Notes under the pieces: generated by a model
The model's database searches: none
What the model was told of the DNA's origin: nothing
Seen by the model: only the letters and a program-made list of their open reading frames with translations
Part shown: in pieces, positions 1-10,500 of the stretch
How positions within the stretch are numbered: position 1 is the first letter of the stretch
Layout: each line of letters begins with the position of its first letter
Position numbers and translations under genes: made by a program
DNA from: Sipunculus nudus
Lineage: Eukaryota > Annelida > Sipuncula > Golfingiida > Sipunculidae
Direction of reading: 5' to 3'
DNA length: 64,000 bases
Assembly: GCA_026874595.1 (NCBI GenBank)
Contig: CM049314.1
Coordinates: 11,710,729 to 11,774,728, forward strand

Positions 1-1080
1 TCATTATATCTAACAGAATATATGTCACAGGGACTAAATTTCAAGAATCAAAGGAGGCTTGCCAAGGACCTCCCATGATTATACAACAAAAGGCTCTAGG
101 TCAACAGTTAAGTTTTTTGCCCCCTGTGATTGTCTGGGTGCTTACCATCATCTTCTTTGACAATAGCTCATAGAATATAGGTCACCATGACCTTATTTCA
201 GGTTTTCAAGATTTACCCTAGCCTTCCCTGGATTTTATTTTAGATGATTCCAAAGAAAATTAATACAATATTTAACCTGTCTGTCCGGGTGCTCAAATTC
301 AAGTTTTCGCCAGTAGATCACCAAATATAAATCACCATGACATAGTTTCAGGTTTCCTAGGAGATTTGCCCAGAACCTCTCTGGATCTTGCGTTAGAATA
401 TTCAAGGCTTTGCAGATACCATTTGTGCGCATTTAACTTTCAGGTATTCAAATGACGTCCTTTTCCTATAGCATGCAAAATATAGGTTACAGTGACCTAA
501 TATCATGATTCAATGAACATTTATCCATGTCCTTCCTTAATATTACATTAGAAGTTTCTAAGTATAAAAGATACAATATATGCTCCGTCTGACTGCTTGG
601 TGCTAAAAATCATGTTTTCGACTCAAATGTCAAAGAAGATAGGCCACCATTACCTAATTTAAGTTTCCAAAGAGATTTGCCAAGAACCTGCCATGAAGAT
701 GCGATAGAATATTCTAGGCCTAACAGAAACGATTTTTACCGATCTGACATTCAGGGTGCTCATTTGACATCTTATTCCTTTGGGTCGCAGAATATAGATC
801 ATAGTGACCTAATTTCATGCTTCATAGTTACATAAGAAGACACTAGGCGTAAAAGAAACACTTTGTGCCACGTCTGACTGTCTTGGTCAAAATCATGTTT
901 TTGGCTGTGGCAGAATGTAGGTCCCAATAACCTAATTTCAAATTTCCAAGGAGATTGGCCAAGGGCCTCCCTGGATGCACAATTGAGTTTCTTGGTCTAA
1001 CGGTTACGACATGTGCCCTGTTAGCGGACGGACAGAGGGTTCTCTCTATAGCTAAGATGACTTGCAGTCAGCTGAACTAA
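1..1080 (+). repeat. Tandem array of ~150-bp units ending in a GGACGG tail
   Basis: About seven diverged units follow one another. Each carries a line of the type 'atatagGTcacagTGACCTAATTTC', seen near 20, 178, 325, 480, 635, 793 and 915, so the period is about 150 bp. The array ends at 1019-1080 with a 'ttagcggacggacag ... gctaagatgacttgcagtcagctgaactaa' tail that recurs at 33731 and 41683. No coding sequence is visible. It sits left of exon 8 of transporter gene 1, in what should be its intron 8. Class of element unknown. Confidence 0.7.
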
Positions 1081-1406
1081 ATAATGCCTTGAAACCGGAC
1101 CATATACTGGCTGTTAAATTTGCTAATTACGGCTGCTTTCTGCGTCCGTTCGTAAAAAGCTGAAATTATTTTGCTTATAAAAAGGTTTCATAACCAAAGA
1201 TATTTTCGAAAATGGGTGAGGCGTTATGGTATGATTACGCACAATTTCTAAAGTTGTCATTATTTTTGGTGTTGTCTAATTGAATGTGTCCCTAAGGTTA
1301 TCGGGAGAGACAATAGTGCCGTTACACATGTCCTATGTGCGTTCGAAAGGGTTACTTAACTAAAAATAATATTGTATGAAAAACAACATATAAGAGAGTT
1401 TAGTAC

Positions 1407-1529
1407 CCGAAAGGTGTGACGATCGCCAAAGAATCCCCAGGCAATCCTACCAACTGAGCCGGAAAAATGAGCGAAAGACCCGACTACGCCGAGGAACACG
1501 TCATCCTGAATGTACGACTGGGCATAAAC
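1407..1529 (-). CDS. MFS gene 1, exon 8 (TM8)
   Basis: 123 nt, phase 0 at both ends. The acceptor ends tttacag and the donor is GTACTA. It encodes VYAQSYIQDDVFLGVVGS and then GRIAWGFFGDRHTFR, the TM8 segment followed by the second-half MFS loop with GFFGDR. The gene 2 homologue (42491-42613) is the same length. Confidence 0.85.
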
Positions 1530-4500
1530 CTGTAAATTAAATAACTAATCTTAGATAAAATCATCACTGGATGCTATCTACTAGATATGTCTTAGGCAAA
1601 CTTCTCTTTGAAGACTGTACTATGATTCAAATAACGTGCGAGGAGTGTGACACCTTAGCCATCTTTTGTTTGTAGTTGAAGCGAAGGTAAAGATAATATA
1701 CCAGTCTGTCTGTCTAAAAGGCGTGACTCATTATCTTTACCTTCGCTATATATATGAATATAGAGAGAAAGGGAGAGAGTTGGTGCACGAATACACAATA
1801 ATGTCGGTTCATTTTGAAGGTTCATTGAAATAACTGTTCCGTTTATTTTATGTTCCAACTCTTTCTATACAGCGAACTAGATTGGCTATTCACACATCAC
1901 ACATCCATTTGCCGCGCACCTTTTAAGGCCATCAGTTCTCCCTGGTTTATGCATACCCGCTGTCGACACACGTTGTAGGAGTGACGTCACTCCGTTGGTT
2001 CCGATAAAAGTGTGCGAATAAGTTTACATGTTGGGAATCACTGGTAGCCATAGCGGTGGAGCATCAACCGGATATCGTTATGTCATGGAATCAATTATCA
2101 CTCGGAGTAAATCGACGATCTCTGTGATAATTTTCAACTTTCTATATTCATTTAACAAACAGAGATATGTACAAATATAATATTAGACCATAAAACGTGT
2201 TTTGGACTTACGCACATACCTTATACAGATCAGTGGCCATGCCGATTGACTGCCCTGCGAAAAACGTTATAAACCACAGCATGTAGAAATATCCTGATCT
2301 GAGTGTTTGACGAACGGTTAAATCCCCATTGTTTTCACTACAAATACACCGTCATACTCTGATAGAGAGATGGCTATGTGAATTTATTGTGAAAATCATA
2401 ATTAGCTGTTGATGTAATTGGAAGAAACAATGACCAGCACGTCAACTATGAATACATCAACCTTGAATAGATATTGAATATCAATGGCACGCTTTGCACA
2501 ATAAACCTTTCCTGAAGGGGCTATTGTTCCCTTACACGCACATTTTTCGACTTGGGTGATGTTTTAACTATAAAGTTTTAACCTAGGTTTTCCGGTAATT
2601 GTGCATTTTAGCGGTTTTTAAAAGGCTTATTTTGCCATTTTTAACGCATTATTTCCAAATGTTGTCTATTCTTTGATAAGGAGGAATGTTTACTTATATA
2701 AGAGTAAGGCCTAAAGTGTTTGATTACTAATATATTTTAGATATAATGTGCAAAAATGCTCAAATATAGCTTGTTTTATGGCAACGTCATCAACGTCATG
2801 CATAACGTTATGGCGGACAATTTATATTTGAGCCAATTAATTTGACTTTTGAGACATTTTGTCTCACAAACAACACTTCCTCTCATTATATTACCCTTAT
2901 TTTTCTAAAATGATACATCTCTTGTATATAAAAGTATTTACTTTTGTTTATAATTTGCGTTAAAGAATGTAAAATAAGTCTAAAAACCGGTAAAATGCAC
3001 AATTACCATTTTTCCTTTAATTTGAGATTTTATCTGTGAACATTTCTCAAAATTTAATACTTTTCTCCGTCCTTGTTGTCTTTGGTGTTTCCTTGGACAG
3101 TGTCTTCATTTCGATCTTGAAGTCTGATGTTCCTGTCACTTTCTTCCAACAGTGCCCGACGTTCATTGTTCTTTAGCGAGAGAAAATATATTATAAAGAT
3201 AAGATAAGATACTTTTATTTCAGGTAAAAAAATATATAAAAAAGAATACAATAAAAATATGGATTAACATTAAGAACCAAACCTTCCTGTATGCAAACCA
3301 TCACCCCTGGTTTGGCGTGTACAAGTTTGCCAGGTAGACCACAGGACGCCAGACTTGATTGTGTTGTTATAATTTAAACACTTAATAATAATGTTTGAAC
3401 TATTTTCCAGTCTACACACAAATCAATAAATATTTTTTCCCGTATTACCACATCAAAGTTATATAGTCCACTAAATACATACATTGCCTTAGCAATATCC
3501 ATTCTAGAATAGTTAAAAAACCGCCTGAGTCCATTATTACAACCATTCCTGATTTTACTGTACATTTGTTTTGAATAATTACACCACAGAGTGACATTAT
3601 AAAATCAGAAAAGTATGCTTGATACAAGGATGCAAGGACCGGCGGTGAACATTTACTAAATTTACGCAAAAAGAATATTACTTATAATAAACATAAATTT
3701 CTCAACTGCTTTAACATATCTTCATGATCTTGCACAGTATCTTGAATTACAACACCTAAATGTTTCACTTTTGATACCAACTTAATTTCCAATCCCACTT
3801 ATGTCACCTTTGGACAGACAAGATTGTACCACAGCTTTGACAAATGTCTAATAGATTCTGTAGTCCCTTTGCACTTGGGGCAATAAGGCATAGGTCATCT
3901 GCATAAAAGATATGATTTACTGAAAGGTCATTAATTTGACATCCATTATTACTCTTGTTTAGTAAATAGCTTTGGTCATCCACATATAAAGCAAACAGGT
4001 GCGGTGATAACACACTTCCTTGCCTTGTCTTACACTATTGGTCACATTAAAAAACTCACGATGTACATGAACCCCATTTCACACAAAATCGTTGATTCTG
4101 GTACCAGTACATAAGGATACGAACAACAAGTATAGGTACATTTTTAGCAATAAGCTTTCGAAACAATGTCTAGTGATTTATTCGGTCAAATTCTTTAGAA
4201 GCATCTCAGAAACAGACATAGACGGGGCTATTAAATTTCCTGTAGTTTTCAACTGTAGTTTTTAGTGTATACAGTGCAAAATCTGTACCATGTCCTTTCT
4301 TAAATCTAAATTGATTGTCACATGTACCAATAATATTCTTTATTTTCTGCAACATTAAAAATTCAAATATCTTTGACATAATAGTTACAAGAGCTATTGG
4401 TCTAAAGTTATTCTTATCATTTATTTTACCATTTTTATTCTTTAGTAAAGGAACAATTATGGTGTCTATCAAACCTGTAGGAATATAGCCATGATTTACA

Positions 4501-7500
4501 CTAGATGAGAACAAAAAAGACAGAAACACTTCTATTTGCAGATCAGCATATTTATACTGCTCTGCACGCAGACAGTCCAATCCAGAAGATTTACCAGACT
4601 TCAAACTTTTAATTGTGTCAGAAACTTCTAAGGATGTAATATTAATTTCTTCACTGCAAATATTGTTAAACTTATGCATGACTTGATGTTTATGTGTTGA
4701 CGATTTAATGCAATTCAGAAGGTTACAATAGTTGCTTTTCCACAATTTAGATAAATTCTGTTCTCCAACCACACTAATATTTGTAGAAAGGGGTACCTTA
4801 GAATTATAAGATTTACGAACTTCCTTCCAAAAGGATTTTGATCTCTGTTTTCAACACTTTTTGCCGTAGCATCAGCTCTCAACTGATCCTCATTCTGTTG
4901 ACATTGTCTATGAGCATATTTAAACTGGAGACGAGAACGTCTCATGGACTCACATGCAGGTCGAGACCGTGGTTTGCCTTGGTCTCTCCAGATAACATAA
5001 TTATGACGTGCTTCAGTATGAAGAGCTATGAAGAGCTTCTACATAATCATTCCAACCTGGTAAAATATAATCTCTAGGGGAATTACTTTTACATTGAGTA
5101 TGGGTTTTGTAGCCATCATATCGCAGAGATTCATAGATATTTTTTTACAGAACATCAATATCACGTAAGTGAGTTGGGTCTGTACACCTGACATTTGTAC
5201 ACAGTAAATTACTTTTGGTAATTAAATATATCCGACAGCATATTCTGGGTATAACTGTTTAATCTTATCTCATCAGAGATTGACCAATTTACAACTGGGA
5301 ACTGATTAATTAAACATTCTGTAACTTTAGTCACCTGAGAACATTTTTCCTTATCAGCGAGATATTCATAACAGCATGAAGTACTAGATGATCAGAGCAA
5401 GGACTTTTTGGCTAACAAAAATAATCACCAATTAACGGATTTACATTACTACTACACCAAATATGGTCTAACCATGAAGTGGGGTTGTATGCATGGCTGA
5501 TAAAAATGTAGAATCCACTGTCTCTACCAAACTTTTCATAATTAGCGACTATTATGTTTGTCGCGTTACAAAAAGCTAAAAGCTCTTCTTCATACAAAGT
5601 TTTAATGCTTGCATTAAAATCACCAATGACAATATTATTATATGTGTCAGATGTTTCAATAACTGACCGAAGATATCTTAGACACTCCATACAGTCTTCA
5701 TATGTGGAACAAGTTTGATATGGTGGATATACATTCAGGAATAAGATTTTATCAAGAGATTTAGTGCCTACTTCCAAACCCTCAAAGTCTGTTATCAGTG
5801 TAAAAAACTTCTTTACATATGTTTACTAGATGTTTACGATATATTATACCAACACCACCATGTAGTCGTCCGGCAACCAGGCCTTCACTGTAATCCATAG
5901 CTAACACTCAAAAACCAGTAAAATCTTTGTGAATCTGTTTTAAGATTACCAGCTCTTCCTTTGAGATCCACGTTTCTTAAATAAATAACACATCATTATC
6001 TTAACGCAATTCCTAGATTAAAGATACGGAGGATTTAAACCCATAGCAATTAAAAGATACAAGGCGCAACTGAGTTTTATTATCTATAAAACTAAAAAAA
6101 AATGAAAAATATGCACAGCACCACTCAAGGCATAGTGATAACACACGCTCATTCACTGCATATATTCTTTCACCAGTGTTCCTATTAGCCATATATTCGG
6201 ATCCATAAGTCGATACAGAGCTTGTTTGGAGCGCGAATACAATCTGCATGAGTTACATTTCGTAGTCAGTTGTGCACATTCGAGTCCCAGACCAGTCTCG
6301 TTGTGAATATGATCCATAACATCAGAGTGCTGCGTGCGGCGATCCAGCTTTTAGACAAAGATACCGATGCATCGTCGCTGTGGCTTGTTAGAGCGTATGA
6401 GGAAATTCCGACCCTGGCCTTTTATGATGCCAGACTTCTTTACATTATTTGTATTATTTGTATTTAGATGTGCGCCTGCAGTGCTGCCACTAGCAGTGTG
6501 ACCAAGTTGCTGTCTACTAGGGTATGACTGTCGGTGGGAACTGGTACTGCTTCTAGCACCTGTGATGTCACGCCTGTCGGTATGATTAGTAACTCGTAGC
6601 TCCTGTGCAGCTTTCACCCTCTGTTACGTTTGTCCGAGTTTGTGAAAATCTGTGAGTATACTCTGGGTTGGTTCTTACTGTGCAAAGTGTCACTTAAAGA
6701 TAACCGGCTGACCTCATAATAGCCATAAGAACGCTGGCGTATTGGGGATTGATTTTCTTTTTGTTTAGGCTTTTGTTCATCACTCCTTGGGTAAGTTTTG
6801 CTAGCCTGTATTGAATCATTTTGTTCTTTGGATTCCATCGTACATGTTTCACTTTCCGCATCAGCTGACGTGTCAGCCTCACCTTCATGAACTTCTAGCT
6901 GTGTTGTAGGCTCTTGCTGCATAACTGTAGCCTCCTCCCCTGAAAGGTCTTTTCTGTCAGTGCCCCCCTTACATCTGTGGTAGTATGCTCTACATATCTC
7001 TCAGTCATTTTTCTACAGACTCCTTGACTAGACTCGACATATCAAAGTTGTTCATGGATAATGGCGGGACCCTAGACAATCTGTTGCTACATAAACAGTG
7101 TTATATGTTGGGGGCATTTCAAGAAAGATGTTCACAATGTCCTCAAGGTCACTTCGTCGTTTGGTTTGACCTCTACGTCGAACATTCCGTGGTGTTGCTC
7201 GACCATCCATAAATCCAGTTTCAAACAGTTTTTCTTTAGCTATCACCATTTCATCTTCATTGTATGTGTCTTAACATAATTTAACTAGCATATCATATGG
7301 CATTGAACTTATCATGTTTGACACACAACACAATATTTCATTAACAACAAGTGGTTCATTCTCTCTGTTACTAACACTGGGCGACGTCTCTGTCAGTGTT
7401 ACTGATTCAGCTTCTTTATCGAGTCTCACCTCTATAAGCTGCTGTGTTTTCGTCTACCACAAGGTCAGCCGCTACCTCGTCATTTGATTGAACAACGGGT

Positions 7501-10500
7501 GCGACATTTCTTACACAAAAGGTCACCATTGATATGAAGTTTAACATCATGTTTCCCTCTACAGACTTCACATGACCTTGCCGACACGCAGTTTGTACCT
7601 GGTCCCCCGTATGGCATCATAATGTTTATGTTTGTAAACGTAAGAAATGAGCGGGATGATACAGGAAAGCAAAAGCATATGAGAACAAAACTAAGAAAAA
7701 GTAATTTTGAAATGCCAACTCAGCGTGAGCGATAACAAATGGAACTCACCCAATGAGCGATAATACAGGGCCCTCATACGAATGTCCCAAATAACTGACA
7801 AATTCTGAGTCTGAATGCACAAGAAATATTTCTCTCGCTTCTATGCTGAGTAATTGAAGAAATGTTTTATACACGTCCCTTTAGCATCTTTTTTTTAAAG
7901 CAGAAACGATATGAAATTCTAAGAGTCACCTTTTTGCTGTCAGATCAAGCCGCGCAGAAGCATATGAGAACAAAAATAAGAAAAAGTAAAGAAATATTTT
8001 TCATGACAAGGAAACAGAGTAAGAATGGTACTCAAAACATAGTTACCTTGTCGGGGACACTAATCATTGGTGAAGCAATAATGAATATTGCCAGGTAAAA
8101 TCCACCGAGAATGAGAAATATATATGGCACACGATCAAGTAATACATCCTGTGAAAAGTACCTGAAATCGATATATATTAATTGTTACCACGGAAGTACT
8201 CTAACATTCACTATTATACATGATCGACATGATTATACAAATGTGTAAACATATACTAAAATAACATATAGCACGCAACGTATTACAACAGTAATACTGC
8301 ATTTGATTGAATAACGCGCGCACATTATGCACAATGGTACTGCATTTGTTAAACCATGCCAAGCTGGCTGTACGCACAGTATTGTACACGGCCGGATAAT
8401 ATGTCTTTTGAATATTGTTTGCAAAAGTAATACTTTTATAAGATTATTGAGCATAAGGATTTTTAAAGTTAAGTTTCATAGTGAAGCAGAATGGTACCAG
8501 ATTTCACCTAGTCAGTGTCACTTTGTGTTATTAATCATTTCTATAGTGTAACATGTTACACCCGACTTTCCTGTCCTATTCCCCTCTACAATTTTATTTT
8601 TCTATGGACAAAATCCATCCAACTAGTTTGCCTACGTATGTAAACCAATCATTGCTGATGAGGTCTGAGCCAACTCTCGGCAGCGGTAAACACGGGCGAT
8701 AATACGAGAACAACAAAACTATCGCAGCGAGTGAAGGCTGTTGGTTTTCGTTACAACTGAAAGTCATCATAACACTGGCAACATGAAATTATGGTATCCA
8801 CGGAATATTAATAAAAAGCTAATGATTCGTACATTTTAAATGTTTAGACTGATGTGAACTAAAGGAAATCCGACATTTATTCGATGAAAATAAGGTGAAA
8901 ATTTAGCGTGAGTCCGTCCTTCGTCAATGCAAATATTAATGAATGATAATCCTAAAATGTCCTTTTATCGCTCCAGTGAGTTAAAAAACATGAGACCTAT
9001 CCAAATATAATCGTTGTGCATGATTCTTAACAAACCGAACAATCTGCGCATTGATAATTCTGGTCAATATTATTCCTGTGATTTTCCGCTGTCTTACCGA
9101 ATACATTTCTCTCGGCAACGAGCTTGAGTAAGGCCCAACAGCCAAACTCTATAATAGGCCTTGCCCTGGCTGTGCCCGGCACGGCGGCACATTAGGCCAC
9201 AATAGCGCACTGTGCTTATCATGTCTGATACGCGAGTTCTGTCATGGCTTTTTTTAATGAATGAACATCTTTAATCTGGAAATGAACCCTCATCCCCATA
9301 GATCTAACTTATACATACTAAATACATAATTCATGGTCACGTGAAAAATAATAATAAATGATAAGACTAAAATAAAAAACAAATAAACAAATAAATGTAT
9401 ATAGTTTAAAAAAATACACAGTTATCATTAAGAAAATATAAACAGAAATAATCTTTTTTATCAACTGAATAAATACACACTGTAAAATTCTGAGGTAACT
9501 ATATGTGTTTCACAAAAATAATTAAAGTCAATGGTAATTACATAGAAAAAAATTTCATAAAAACAGAAAACAGATGATACATGGAAATTTGTTCACTAAC
9601 TAGTTCAAAGAATCATTTAGATATGACTCTCTTTTAACAAATGCAAGACATACAAATGCTGAAAGCTTGTTAATTGTTAGAATAATCCTGCCATGGCTTC
9701 AAGGAGTTTGATCTCCAGTCTATAAACTCAATGAGTCTATAAAGGCTTACATGTTTCATTTACTGGAAGAGTTATCTATTTCCTGATTACTTTAGTATAT
9801 ATATTAGAGTGATATACTAGACGATGATAATTCAAATGATTAATTTAAATTTATAAAAACCATAAATAAACTTATAGAGAGTAATTTGTGATATAGTTTA
9901 TGAGAAAATGAATACATCATGTAGCAAATGCTTTTGTAATATTTGTCTTTAAACAAATGACATCAATGGTTTGCCCGACTTTTCGTTCAAAGCTTTCCCC
10001 ACAAAGGCCCCCCCCCCCTATCGTACACTTATTCACTCACAAGGGAACAGTCATGTTCGGCGGATCATCCGGTATCAGATTACCAGGGTTAATGAAAAGT
10101 GTTTCAATTTGTGTCACGACGAACGCTCCAGCTCCATACCCAGACAAGCATAGACCTACCACGAAGCCTTTATTCTTTGGCATCCACTGAAAAAGGCAGA
10201 AGAGTAACTTATGTCTCAAAGCGATGATCACACTTAGGGTGTCGTGATTTAGATAAGGCGCAGTATCTTTTCCAATAACTTTTCCATTTATGGACTATCA
10301 TTATTTGTAAACTACAAGTTGTGAACATAACGCCCTTTAAATTGAAACCTGCTGTATTTTGTCATTGATTAACATTTATTGCCTTAAAAGGCATAAATGT
10401 CTAACGGAGTTAAGCATTATGTCAAAATCGTTGGCTTTTCAGTCATAGATTATGGACGTGAGTAAAAGATGCCACAACTGTTGACGGGATGACGTCATAC

